A stretch of 64,000 nt of DNA from Paulownia fortunei (lineage: Eukaryota > Streptophyta > Magnoliopsida > Lamiales > Paulowniaceae): contig JAGSPU010000056.1 in NCBI GenBank assembly GCA_019321725.1, forward strand, positions 868,001 to 932,000, written 5' to 3'. The notes under the pieces are model-generated. The model was not told the origin of the DNA. It did not search any database and worked only from the letters and a program-made list of their open reading frames with translations. The position numbers and the translations under genes were made by a program. Positions 38,801 through 51,815 of the stretch are shown in pieces. Within the stretch, counting starts at the first letter, position 1; each line of letters starts with the position of its first letter.

Positions 38801-40543
38801 AGGTAAATTAGAACAGTTCTAAGGTAAAAATTTATTTGTAAGGTAAATCAGAACTGTTCTAATAGAAGGTATAAATGCATGCATTTTAAACATTTGCACT
38901 TGACAGCATTTCTTTCTGATATGGCTATATTTTTATTGGCAACTTGATATGGGTCTAAGGGATTGAATAGTTGACTTTGTGCTGTTGTGCAAAATTATAA
39001 TCAGGTCCTTCTGTTCTCGGCTACCTTTGATGATGCCGTCAGGGCTTTCGTATCTAAAATGGTTGAGGAAATCTTTGTCAAAGATTATAACCAAATGTTT
39101 GTCAAAAAGGAAGAACTATCATTAGAGTCTGTAAAACAGTATAAGGTGCATTGTCCTGATGAGCTTTCAAAATCATGGTGATTAAAGACCAAATACTTGA
39201 ACTTGGCGAAAAGGTTGGGCAGACAATTGTATTTGTTCGCTCCAGGAATAGTGCAGCTATGTTGCACAAATCTTTAATCAGCCTTGGCTATGAGGTCACT
39301 ACAATCCAAGGTGCTTTGAAGCAAGAGGACAGAGATAAAATTATAAAAGAGTTTAAGGAAGGGTTGACTCAAGTTCTAATTTCAACTGATCTTCTCGCTC
39401 GAGGCTTTGACCAGCAACAGGTGCTTATCACTTTTGCTGTTGCTCCAACGTTCATTTCTTTAGCTAATGTTTTCCTTCTTTGGATCTTGACCTATTACAA
39501 TGTGGCATCATTTCTTTATGTAGGTTAATTTGGTTGTCAATTATGATCTTCCTGTGAGATATGATAAACCTTCTGACCCTGACTATGAAGTATACTTGCA
39601 TCGGGTTGGTAGAGCGGGACGCTTTGGCCGCAAAGGTATTTTCTCATAGATTTTGCTTTGAGTGCTACTTCCTCGGATTCACGATTGGTTTCTGGTCATC
39701 ATTAATTTGACATGCCTTCTGACTTCAATTTGGAATCCTAGCTCATGTTTATTCTGTATCTAGAGAATGTGCCTTTCCTGTGTATGAAGGACAAATGGAT
39801 CTTATATGTGAGGCTAACTTTAATCTTCTTTGTGTATGGAGGAGTATTGTGGATGTGTAGTCTCAGCAATTGGCTTTGTTATCTACTACATACATTTGTA
39901 TCTATTTAGGTATATCAACATTATCTGAATTAAGTTCTGGTCTACCTTGCTGCATAAGTTTTTCTGGTTGAATTTGTCCTTTCTTGAGCCACAGGGGAAA
40001 GGGATGATAACCACCTTAAATGTCTGGATCTGAAGTTCATGTTACCTGTTTCCCAAGTCATGTAACTGTCAGAGTAAGGGAGTGAGGAGCATTTGCAGAT
40101 TTTCCTTTTCTTTATGTGGAAAACAAGAGCATACCCACCTAATTTTGTGATATCTTAAAGGTGTCTCCCAATTAAGGGATTGTGGGTTATAATGTAGATC
40201 CTAATTTATATAAGTCTGCAGTTTTGTAATCTTGTGTGCAATTACCCACAAGGGACCCTTGTTTCTTGTAATTGAACAGGTGCAGTATTCAACTTGCTTT
40301 GTGATGATAGAGATGATCTGGTTATGGCCAAGATTGAGAAATACTTCAACACTCAAATAGCTGAGGTAAATTCTTTACATGATTGCAAGTGTGTTACTCC
40401 TTTCAGCAATTATTCTTTTTTATGAGTTTTCAGGTGATTTCTTGAATTGAATGTATGAGGTACCTTTCTATGAAATGCAGGTGAGCCCATGGAATAGCGA
40501 GAAGGAATTTGAGGTTGCTCTAGAGAATGCTGGGCTACTATGA
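35859..40543 (+). CDS. RH38: DEAD-box ATP-dependent RNA helicase 38 (LOS4/Dbp5 type), one frame break in this sequence
   Basis: RNA-dependent ATPase that remodels mRNPs at the nuclear pore during mRNA export. Exons: 35859-36086, 36517-36810, 37352-37579, 38152-38217, 39005-39420, 39524-39635, 40280-40365, 40481-40543. Acidic Ser/Thr/Glu-rich N terminus (about 1-76), Q motif around [13 protein letters not shown] and KPSKIQ, motif I AHNGSGKT at 135-142, Ia PTRELA, Ib GTPG, II DEAD at 242-245, III SAT in exon 5, [31 protein letters not shown]. The C terminus VALENAGLL matches the Dbp5 family. Corrected length 497 residues, the expected size. The only defect is a one-base loss at 39169-39172 in exon 5 (AAAA where AAAAA would keep frame), which read literally stops the protein shortly after SAT. 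The surrounding match is continuous, so an assembly deletion is likely. Confidence 0.93.
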
Positions 40544-41891
40544 GTGCTGATTTGATCCACCGGCTATGTTTGTTATTCTATATGGATGCACTTCAATGCT
40601 TGCATTAACAAGAGAAGTGGCTGTAGATTATGTCGTCACTACAGTATGACTGTAATGCAAATGTGAGACGATTTGGTGCTTCTCTGTGGTTCAAAATTCT
40701 CCATACTGGATAGGATTGCCTCTGCTTGGCTGCCTCATAATTTTGTCTTAGCTTCTCCCTTCATTCTGAAGACAATGAAACTTCAATTTATAGATTTTTC
40801 TTAGGGACGAGAGATGTGATATTCTAAAACTACAAACTGATTTGTGTGTATGCTGGGAGAGATGATCATCCTTGCGTGGACTTTTTAGAAATAATTAATT
40901 ACTTGTATTGCTCCTGCAACTTTACAGCCTCCGATGGACACGTAGCTTGTGGAGTCTGGCCCCAATGAACTTAATCAGCATTCTACATCTGCACTTGTCC
41001 CTGAGTTCTATCCTATGGCTAAATATGCTCTGTGTTCCTGATTCTTCCAGATCAGATTCACAACTTTGAAAAGATATTTTGTTTATTTATTAAAGCCTAA
41101 GAGGTCTGATTGGAGCACAAATTTAATGTCGAAAATTAGAGGTAGAAATAGATAAATATTGCAAGATACTAAAGTAAGGGTTAACTTGAAATTCTGATGA
41201 ATTTATATAATTTATAAAAAAGTAAATAACTCATGCCTTGCAGCGTTGGCTTGTTTGCTTTGTGTTTAATATACTCGATCAAAATTGATGTAAGAAAGTC
41301 TGATGATATCTGTGCTGCATACTGTTGCATGGCTTATATCCACTTCAATGCTCCAACTCTCAGGTCTCTACTCCTTGGTTAGACTATTTTCAGCGTTTTT
41401 TTTTTTCCCGAAAATTTTGGTGAAGCGATAATCCTCTTCATATGTCGTTACATGTATATAATTATTATCTCATACTTCTTATTGTTTTCTTTTTCTTTTC
41501 CTGTTTCTTTTTCTGGTAAACGATACTCCAAAAATTATGTGCCTCGAAAACATGTATTTGGCTACATATAAGCCCCAAAGTTTGACATCGGATTCATAAC
41601 ATGCCAATAATCAATCACAAATTCACAATAATTCTGAGAATCAAAAACCTAGTATACAGGATTAACAGGTTTGACCATTCCAAACTTATGACTGATACAT
41701 ACATGTTTAATTAAATAAAAAAACCTTCATGGTTTGCACGTCACAATTAGTGCCCTTCCACGTAAAATAGCTGATCGTGGATCCTCTTCATCTCTATATA
41801 TTTATAGAGAGTGCTGTTATCGTTTTCAACAAGAAGTTTGTACTGAAATTAATTAAGGAGAAGAATTAAAGAGGGAGGCAGAAAGGGGAAG
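40544..41891. other. 3' UTR of RH38 and promoter of the Ole e 1 gene
   Basis: The first few hundred bases are probably RH38 3' UTR. The rest is AT-rich with no coding signal until the TATA box at 41794 and leader of the next gene. Confidence 0.55.
41794..41803 (+). promoter_or_regulatory. TATA box of the Ole e 1-domain gene
   Basis: CTATATATTT lies about 90 bases before the ATG, with a purine-rich leader between. Confidence 0.55.
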
Positions 41892-42555
41892 ATGGGAGCA
41901 AATATTTTGTTGATAATTGCAGCATCCTTACTTTTAGTGGGCTCGGCGGCCGGAGATGGGAAGGTGGATACTCAGGTCTTTCATGTCGCCGGCAAAGTTC
42001 TCTGCCAGGACTGCAACCAGGGCTGGAATGAATGGGTCAGTGGCGCCAAGCCCATCAAAGGTATATATATACATAAATGAATGAGATTTGTCAAATTTTT
42101 AACCATTTAATTATAAAGTTAGTGATTTACATTTCTTAATGTAATTTATTCAAGAGTGCTTAGATATTAAATCTGGAGAGCTTATTTCTTGCAGGTTGCA
42201 AGGTGTCTGTTACGTGCCTGGATGAGAGGAGCAGAGTTGTACAGTACGCAAGTGACTTAACAGATGATGCTGGGGACTTCGATATTACTTGTAACAAATA
42301 CGTGAATGGGAAAGAGCTCAAGCCTCAAAATTGCTTCTTGAGGCTGGTGTCGTCGCCGGACCCCGTTTGCAACATGCCACCAACTTCGCCGGCGGAAAGA
42401 GTGGCGTGAAGCTCCACCGCCCCACCGTGGTGTACAGGGACATCCTCAAGTACGTGCTAGGGCCGTTCTATTACACCACTCCCATGTGTGATGAACCAGA
42501 TACTAGTAGCCCTGATGAAGATGATTCTGATGATGGCAAACAGGGAAACTACTAG
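41892..42555 (+). CDS. Pollen Ole e 1 allergen/extensin-family secreted protein, one frame break in this sequence
   Basis: Small extracellular protein of the plant Ole e 1 family; biochemical role of the family is not settled. Exons 41892-42060 and 42195-42555, GT-AG intron, phase 1. Signal peptide MGANILLIIAASLLLVGSA (cleavage probably near residue 20), then VAGKVLCQDCNQGW, the conserved GCKVSVTCLDERSRV, DDAGDFDI, CFLRLVSSPDPVCN, SGVKLHRPTVVYRDILKY and FYYTTPMC. The family cysteines are in place; the tail is acidic Asp/Ser-rich. About 176 residues if one missing base near 42374-42376 (between PVCN and ATNFAGG) is allowed; read literally, the frame runs into an unrelated end and stops at 42409. 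Corrected frame ends TAG at 42555. Confidence 0.88.
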
Positions 42556-44390
42556 TGCTTTCCATTTTATTTACATTTAATTTTGGCCTTGTGCCTTGTT
42601 AATTGTTTTTCTCAATATAAGTAAAATTGAGCAATCCAGACGATGTTTTAGTCATATCTGTCTATGAGTCGTGATGAAGTTAACAAATTCTTGTTCGTTG
42701 TATTTTGAACACATTTGTCGGTTGGATTATGTGTTACTGTTATTATAATGAGGCATTTTGAAATTTGGCTTTTTTGATGGTGTGATTACTTGGTATCTCA
42801 TTTTTTAAAAAATTAATGATTAGAGTTGATTGATATGTTTTATTTTTAAGGTGTTTGAATGTAAATTTATTTTTTGAGAATTTATGATGTAGAAGAGTGA
42901 TAAAAGTGCATGGATTGGTATATATTTCTTTGTGAAAAAGATATTTGGATGTAAATATATATTTAAAATATAAAAAAAAGTATTTGAAAGATTTTCAGAT
43001 AAAAATTCGTATCCAAACACATTTTTTTGGAAAAACATATTCGTGAGATGAATTTTTGAAAAATCATCTCACATGCGATCATAGACATAATTTCTGGTTA
43101 TCATGATGTTTTTTCCTCTTACTACTAGATTTAAATATCAGTCAGTCTTTCTGGTTATCCACATATAATTGGCACAAACTTTATTCTTGCTTTTTTTGGT
43201 ACATATATCTTTTTAAATGAAGCCTATTGTTTGTGTTTCATTGTTCCGACTAACTCCGAAATCAAAAGTTTTTATTATTTAAAAAAAAATCAAATTCACC
43301 ATTGATTATACGAACAAATAATTAATACAATCAATCAATTTTGATTAAAGCATACAAAATAAGGCAGTTTAAACTTAAGATCTCTTTAATTGTAAAATTT
43401 TAGGGCCTCAATTATAAAGAAGAAATTTTGAATTTGAGTATCACAAATGTAAATATTTTCATATTATCAATGACAAAATTATTTGATATTTGATATTTTT
43501 CATATTATGAATAACAAAATTATTTGTACTTGATAAATTTAAAATTTAAATGTAATAATTATATATTCGACCATTCCCTCTCTCCCTCCCACTAAACAAT
43601 AACAATATATATATATACACATATACATATACATATACGTATATGTAAATATATACCGCTTGGGCAATATTTCATTGGCCAAACTAAACTTTTTGCTCAT
43701 TTCTAATAATTTTTGAACAAATTGAATGATGGGATTTCCTGCAAGTGTAGAATCGAATTGGGCTTCTTAACCTAATTAGAGTGTGTGGCTAAACTCGTTT
43801 ATATTATGTGAATTTGGACAATTTAGTCGGGGGATGGGTGATATTTGCTAGCATTATTTCAAGTGATACAACTTCGATATAAGAAAAATGTACTTGGCAC
43901 AATTTAATAGATCAATTACTTTTAGATACGTATTTACTTTTGTTTATGACTATCAACTTCTTCTGTTATGATTTTAGTTTATGACAAGTGACAACAAAAA
44001 GATTAAAGGTTGTTTTTTAAAATATTAGGAGAGAATGTGATTAAAAAATAAAAGGTAAATTAAGAAACAAAATGAATATAACATAAATGGTAGAGGGTAT
44101 GAGAGAAGCAGCAGAAAAATGTCAATATCCAAATGTAGCGAAGACAGACAACTTCACCGGATTCATCAGCTCCAATGAAGATTTTACCCAGCATTTGTTC
44201 CATATAAGATTTTCCTAAATCTTTGCCACTATATTACCGTTAGCATCGAAACGCAAAACAAAATCAAACATACATAGGAAAGACACAAAAAGAACCAAGC
44301 ACACAGTGTTCCATACAAAACAAATTTACATAGGGGAGGAGAAGCAGCATCACTTCCAAAAGCACATTTAGTTTGATGGCATTCCAAGGC
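42556..44390. other. Convergent intergenic region between the Ole e 1 gene and VPS37
   Basis: Mostly AT-rich. A possible miniature inverted-repeat element lies at 42849-43024, and an alternating TATACACATATACATA-like low-complexity patch at about 43602-43655. The last ~200 bases before 44391 are probably the VPS37 3' UTR. Confidence 0.5.
42849..43024. mobile_element. Possible miniature inverted-repeat element
   Basis: The left end AAGGTGTTTGAATGTAAATT and the inverse of the right end (AATGTGTTTGGATACGAATT) are about 75% alike, around an AT-rich 176-bp body. No target duplication is clear. Confidence 0.3.
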
Positions 44391-47300
44391 TCAGCTGGTT
44401 GCAGATGTTTTGGCAGCAAGATGGGTAAGGGAGCGCTTATGATAGGCATAGCGCATCTTCTTGTATTTCTGTACAAAGGCTGAAAGATCAATCTCTCTAT
44501 CAAGAAGCTGCCTGTGCAGGGTCTCAGATTCCTCTTCTGTTTTACTCATTGCATCTGAAATAATACAACAATAACTATTCAGTCTCTTTCACAAATATCA
44601 TTTACTTCAGACCAACCAATTCGTTTAGAGACAATATAAACTACTGTTCTGTCTTTACAGGGTCAATTAATGTCCCCCTTGTAAGAAACTCAGACCTGAC
44701 ATGAAGACATAAATAACACATGAAGCAAAGCATTCCTTATCAAAATATCATGGTGACAAATGAGAGGATCATTGCTATGCTGACACATGAATAGATTTTG
44801 CACATACGCAACAGAGCATAAGGACAAATGATGGAGACGTTTGGGATAAAACTGCTGACAAAACCTACTTGGTTACACCTTGTCGAAATCTCAAAGTTTA
44901 CCCCCAAAACAAGCAATATTACTGTTGTAGACAAAAAAAAAATGGTAGATGAAACTCATGGTTATAATTACCTTGAAGTCGATGGAGGAGTGATGAGGGA
45001 GAATAGTACTTCAGAGTCTCTTCTTTTTCCTCTCTAATTCATGCAATTTTTCTTGAGCAGTAGCCAGCTCTGTAGTTCGGATTATTCTGCACTGAAGCCA
45101 GAAAACGAGTAGATAAAACAATGTCACCATTGCAACTTGGAGTTAAAACTTCAAGGAAAAATTATATTGAACGCAATCTAAGGCCACAGAATTCACCTGA
45201 TTCCTTAGCTCCATTATGCATGGTTCTTTTTCCAGATTTTCTCCTGTAATCGAGATCATTGATCTTGTTTAATATAAGTCAATCATGTATTCAAAACTGT
45301 CATTGAAAATACAGAGAACAGAACTTACTAGCAAGCTGCAGTGTTTCGTTCCTAAGTTCATCTCTGACCTGATTGCGTAATATATAAAATGGAGGGGTGT
45401 GTAAGAATAGTTGCAAAACCTTAACTTGCTAAGAAGACTACCTTAACAGAATAAGCATGAAGAAACACATACAAAAAGGGTGGAAATGTGAGAATCCACA
45501 CTCGCACGCACGCACACACACACACACACACACAAAAGAGAAAAAAAAAAAGTGCAAAATGAAAGATGTGCCCTTCTCCAAGTTCAGTAATTGAAATGCA
45601 TCAAATGAAATTGAAAAAAGAAAAATCCTGAATATGTATTTTGACATACATCAAGCAAAACAACCAAGTTTAACTGGACGAGCACTAAACTGACAACTAT
45701 TGATGAAGTTTATAAACAAAGTTACACAATTTTCAATCTTTGAGAGTACATTTAGTTATAAAATGCGAACACAGCAAACCAAGAAATCAAAAATTATCTT
45801 TTCCAAGTATTTACCATATTTCAAGCTGATAACAACGCATACAGGCACAAAACCTATGCCCCAGATGTGGCACTTTACATGTTTTAAACACTTCATTGCA
45901 GGCACTTCTACATAGCCTATCCTGTTTAAAAGTGTTCAGTAGTCCTAGATAATTGAAACTTTGAGCAAGCAAGAAAAACAAAACAGCAGATTACAGATAG
46001 AATACACACACACACACACACATAAAGAACACCAACAACTTACCCTGTTTTGAGTTTTGACAGGTTCTACTGAAAGTAAGAGATTCTGATAAGCACCCTT
46101 GTCGGACAGAAGCTTTCTTAGCTCATCAACACTGACAACAATAAGCAATAAAGATGATGATGATGAGAAACTCTAATAGGCTATAATTATTTTTTTTACC
46201 AATTCATAAATCTGTATGTTACACATACATATTTTCAATATTTATTCTTTCTATGAGGGCATAGATGAGAAAGGTGATGTGATAAAGATCATTGAATTCA
46301 CACCCTGAAACTTCAGTACAGGATAAACAGACAATAACAACTAAAACAGTAAAATTTCCATGTAAATACACATTTCAGTACTGTCTCAAGTGAGGAAAAA
46401 TGTATTCTTGTGTAAGTCACTCCTATACCCACCAAATTGGAAAAGGAACATATCATTTCTGGTTAACATTAAATGCTTCCGTAAAGTACCATTCTAAAGG
46501 ATAAAGTAATAAAACTATGTATAAATATAAAAATCTAATTAAAGGAAAAATTGCTCACCTCTTATCTTTCAAGATAGCAATGATGCCTGCTGCCTCTGCC
46601 GGTGAAACATTTGATAGAGAGTTTGGTCGATCTGTTGGTCTTGACATGCCAAAGCCGCTGGATGTGCTGGCAGCAGGTGTTGTGGGGCGTGAGGAGCTGG
46701 GTGAACTGATAACAGAAGGTGGATACCATGAGTCTGTGGACATTTCCTGTGGGTGTGGTTGAGCTTGCTGCTCCTGAGAGCCCCTGTGGGCAAATGCAAT
46801 CAGACAAGAAAACTATACCCCATATATGGCAGCAGCAGATTGGATTCTACGACAAAAATTTGGATAGATGGGAAATCATGTAAGAAAAAGCAGATGCCAT
46901 AGCTCAACTGCAAAGAGCAGTTTGCTTAATTTTTATCACTCCATCCCACTGATTATAGCTTCTTACTTTCAAATTTTATATGAGCCAAAAACCAAACAGT
47001 ACTGAGAAAGCTTAAACATGGAAAAAATCAAGCATAAACAAACCGTGCCATTAAATGCATGCTAAACAAATTAAGTTCAATTAGAAACAACAAGCAAATC
47101 CATAAAATATTCACAATTTATTTACATCAAAAACAAAAACAAAACAAGAAAGGAAGGAAGAAAGAAGCAATCCAGTATAAACCATAGAACTCATGGGTGG
47201 CCCAAAGGGCAAACATCATAGTAGGTCGTCTCGGCCAGGGAAAAGGTAAAAATTATTTAACTAATAAAAGCAAATTTTGAATGTTGTATTACGAGCACTG

Positions 47301-47639
47301 AAATTTGCAGGATAAGTGAAAACAAAAAGTAAACCAAGTGCCTAATATTTCTGTTGTATGAAGAATAACAGAATCGAATTTCACGCGATATCTGCAAAAG
47401 CAAATAACCTGCGCCAATCATCAGAAAATAGACCTTTTATTCATACCAGTGACTAAAAATCCAGAAAGATTGACCTCGAAGCAGTTCTCTTCAACGGAAA
47501 AGGCAAATAAATTATCACAACGGGGAAATTTTCCAACAATCAAGATATCTTAACATACTTTATACATTGGCCGGTCATAAAATTCATTTTACCGAACAAA
47601 AAAAGAGAAAAGGACTGATTACCAGAAATTTTTGAACAT
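44391..47639 (-). CDS. VPS37-1: Vacuolar protein sorting-associated protein 37 (ESCRT-I subunit), one frame break in this sequence
   Basis: Subunit of ESCRT-I, which sorts ubiquitinated membrane proteins into multivesicular endosomes. Exons (minus): 47623-47639, 46559-46783, 46044-46131, 45329-45368, 45197-45243, 44972-45091, 44391-44554; introns GT-AG. The first coding exon is only 17 bases (MFKNF plus two bases of Trp). A Pro/Ser-rich N-terminal linker (DSWYPPSVISSPSSSRP) precedes NVSPAEAAGIIAILKDKS, then the Mod(r) helical domain: VDELRKLLSDKGAYQNLLLS, RDELRNETLQLA, EPCIMELRNQCRIIRTTELA, and at the end DREIDLSAFVQKYKKMR and HLAAKTSATS. Very close to Arabidopsis VPS37-1 in order of motifs. 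About 233 residues. One apparent C loss on the plus strand near 45023 (within exon 6, ELERKKEE region) shifts the frame; everything downstream matches again in the shifted frame. Confidence 0.92.
45513..45534. repeat. (CA)n microsatellite in VPS37 intron 3
   Basis: Eleven CA units, preceded by CGCACGCA-like units. Confidence 0.95.
46004..46022. repeat. Second (CA)n microsatellite in VPS37 intron 3
   Basis: About nine CA units roughly 20 bases from the exon 3 donor region (minus strand). Confidence 0.95.
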
Positions 47640-50600
47640 GACTTTGAAGAGGTCTCAGTCGTCGATCGTCTAATAGAAAATCAATCAAGAGGGAGAATCG
47701 AAAGTTCCAAACCCTAAAAGAGAATCAATTCGTCAGAAGGAATTTCCAATATTTTCATTAAGGGCTCCATGAGATCAGATTTCGATTGGCGTTTAGCTAT
47801 TTTATTTTAATTTTCTTTTGTTCACCAATTTCAAACTTAAGCGTGTTTGAGGTTCTGTGCTTGGTGTATGTACTTTCATTCTTTTCTTCTCTTCTTCTTC
47901 TCGTGAATTGCATTTCTTGTCCTATAAGAACCGAATATGCATTTCAGCCCCCTGCTTTGCAAGATTTAAGTTTTGGTATCAAAACTCGATAAATTTTGCA
48001 CACTCAGTCCTTTAGTTTAGCATGATGGCGGCAAAAACTACCTGAGTTTCACGTGGCTATTAATTTTTGGTTAGAACTGGAGTTGCATATCCTACATTTA
48101 GCGGCACTAGAAGTTTAATTTTATCCCAAATTGTGATTGAATTAATATTACCAATTTATTCTAAAAAGTTCGAGGGCTAGATTGCATTAAAAAAAATACT
48201 AAGATAACTGTGGTTTTTTAATAAATAATCTAAATTTTAAGAGTAGTTTTTATAATTTACTCTTTCACAAAATGAAAAGTTTCAAACATAATTATTATGG
48301 AATTTTTCTAAGAATTATTGCTAAAATACGCATTTTCTTGATTTTTAGAAGATAAATACACGGGTATTTTTTAAAATAAAATTAGATTAAGTAAAAAATA
48401 CAATGTCGCCTATTTTGGCACTCTGCTGAAAAAACAAACTATTTTGGCACGCTTTGCACCCTTAATTCAACAATTCATTGGCACTTTCCAACCTACACCA
48501 TTTTCCGACGTGAAATGCCACTGGACTTCAGCCAACGTAAGGCAAAAATGTCAGTTTAATACTATTGAGAGAACAATGAAGTAAAAATTCCTCTTAAAAA
48601 CAAAGGAGAAAATGCATGCATAGGTAACTTTAACACCAGAAAACAAGCATTGTGGAGATTACATAAGAATGTATATACTTTTGATGTGTCTATTTCCTTA
48701 AAGAAGAATAGATTCCCTTGAAGATATTGAAGTTATAAAGAGTATGGAGCAAAACGAGGAAATTGATGAAAGCCCCAATTAGGTGAATGAAACTCAATGC
48801 AATTCATTTTTGTTTATAATTTAAATTCAAATTCTGAAATATAAGGAATGAGGGAGGGACAGTATTCAAACTCTTATTTCATCCATAAGAGGTGAGATCA
48901 AATACATCACTATTAGTGAATATTGGTTCCAATATAATTTATATTTACAAAAAAAGACCATGAAGATCAAATGTGTATGAAGATAATCTATACATATATA
49001 ATAATTATTCGATTGGATTATAAGTAAGTCAATATAGACACATCTATTAAATGCTAGCAAACCTTATAACTTGCTTATGTTTAACTTGTCTGGAAATACA
49101 GGAGTCATTACCGTTGCCTTGCCTTGAAGAACTCTCAAATGACTATTTTAATCATGGATTTGGATCCCAATCTATATTAATAAGTCGCTACCAAATCTTA
49201 TGCTTCAAAGAATCTGGTTTTTGAGTTTGATGTTGAACAACATTTCCAAATTGGATTATCAATTTCAAAATCAACGACTATTCTACATAATATGAAGCTG
49301 AATTCAAATTTATGACCTATAAATTATGATTAAAAAAGTCTAACATTTGGGCCCTACTAAAAAGCTTAGGTATTAGTCTATTTTGATATTAATTTATTCT
49401 CATTAAATGCGATGCAGCCATTAGTTGCATTTAGTTGATAATTTAATTAAATATCATTTCATTCTTAAATAGTATATAAAGAAATTAAAATTTTCAAATT
49501 TAATTATTCAATTCACTGTCGAAGAAGCTGCTAATTCTTATGAACATTTTAATCATTGTGTTTTTGGTAAACTCAAACTTAAACATGGGTTGACCAAATA
49601 AGTCAAGATTGTAAATGCAAAAGTGATCAAACTTTCTAAGGCTACTTGGACATTCAAGGGTACAGATCGGTGCAGATTTTAAGAAATATATTGGCCCAAT
49701 TCGGTTATTCGTAAGGCCCAATCTGCTAATATAAACATTATTAAATATACTATATGTCTCAAAATTGCAATCCAAAAGGTTAATTATAAATAATCTCTTA
49801 ATGATTAATCCTATAGAATCTTGCTTCGTTACGATCTAACAACTTAGAAAAGGTAAAGTGGCTGTGGAGCACGGAAGGAACATTAACGAGTAAAAGCTTT
49901 ATTAATTTAGGATAAATAATTGAAGATAACATGCAATTAGGCACTTGCCAATAAAGAGTGTAGGTTGATGCACGTTCCCATATGTTTGCCAGCCTCGCTC
50001 CCTTGCTAAACACATAAAGCCATCCAGTTCTACACCAATTATAATTGTTTATTTTCTGATAATTTTACTGAAAATTAGATCAAGATTCATTGATTATCAC
50101 ACTGTCGTATAATTTCTGTCATGAGTTCTGCGTATCTATATCAAGATTGAACTGTGCTGATTGATTATGCTTGCTTTCATGTTATTGAATTATCGTCTCA
50201 TTTAAAAATTTAAATTGTTAGAATAGAAATATATTAAATATTTTATACCTATAATACGACCCTTCTCATTAAATATTTAATATTTCGAATAAGTTCTTTC
50301 ACGTACATGGGAGATGAAACTCTCTTTTTTATAAATAGATAGTAGTGAAATTCGAGTTTAAGACCTTTTATTTAATTGACTCTAATATCATATTATATAA
50401 CTATCTTATCTAACAATTTAATGAATTAAATGACTGTCATATCTTACAATGATATGAAAAAGCTATATAAATTCATAATGTTGTATGATATTAGCTAGCT
50501 CCGTTAATTTTACAGCAATATAGTTTGTATCTTTCTCTTTTAAAAGGCAATATAAGAAAAAATGGAAATTAGTGAAGAATTTTATAGGCAACATCCATAA

Positions 50601-51815
50601 CATTGAGTTCAAAAGTTTCTAAATCCGTCTCTTCAAACTTGAATTTTTTTTTCTTTTTGTTTTTGTGAAATGTGAAAAAATTATTATAATTTCCATTTTT
50701 TTTTCTTGTGTCAATGGTTTTGGTATAAAATGTTGGATCTGGCTACAATTTTAAGGCATTGTGTGGCATACGTTTCACGTCAATCATCTTAAACAAGTTT
50801 TGCTTTTCTCCTTCTTTTTCCTTATATCACGGAAAGATCATGCGGCCTTTGATATAACATCCACGCGAAGAAGCCCATATCCCTCCCAATTTTAGGTTTC
50901 CTCTATTATTAATGATGTCTTAAAAATATCTCATCCTCTTATATTTGTTTTCTCACCGGCCATGATCCAAGGATTTTTCTAAAAAAAATAAAAAATAATC
51001 ATATTCTTGTGGAAATAAATTATGATGTGATGCTCTCGGTTTTAAATACATATCCGACACTTCAACATGTGTCTAAAATTAATGAAAAATAAAATAAATA
51101 ACTCACATATCCAATAATTTTATTAGTAGACGTGTCCAATGTAAATAAATACAAATTATATGCAAACTTAACATCTATATTATATTATATATAATATGAT
51201 ATTAATATTATAGATATTAAATGTTTAAATTTAAAATTATATTAACAATATATTTACGCTACATTTAGACAATATTATATTTCTTCTTACCATAGTATCA
51301 CTAATATATTTTTCGTTTACAAAAATTATCAAATATATTATCTTAATTTAATATAAGTAAAATTACTGATAACTTATTTTAGTCGTATTGTGTTCTATAT
51401 ATATATATATATTGTAATGGTCGTTTTGTCACATCATATCATATTTGTATTCTAATATTTGTATTCGTGCAATACATTGTAGCAGTCACCAAAGATAAAA
51501 AGAAGGCATTCTATAAAGTTGGGAAAGAATGTGGACATGTTCGTATTCTCGTGACAAAGTTTGTAGGAAAGAGGCCAATGGCACCCAATTTTGGTTTGTT
51601 GCTGTTGTATTAACCTTAGGAAAGTGCTAAGTAATTGTGGGCACTTGATTAGACTTTTCAAAGCTAATTGTAGGTTGAATTACCTAACCCTTTATCCCAA
51701 ACTACATTTTAGTTGCACTAATTATTTATAAATGTAGGGCTGTGATCCACTAAGTCAGTTCATTGACACATAAAAAGGTAATAACGTAGGATTGACTTTT
51801 CTCCATTGTAAAAAA

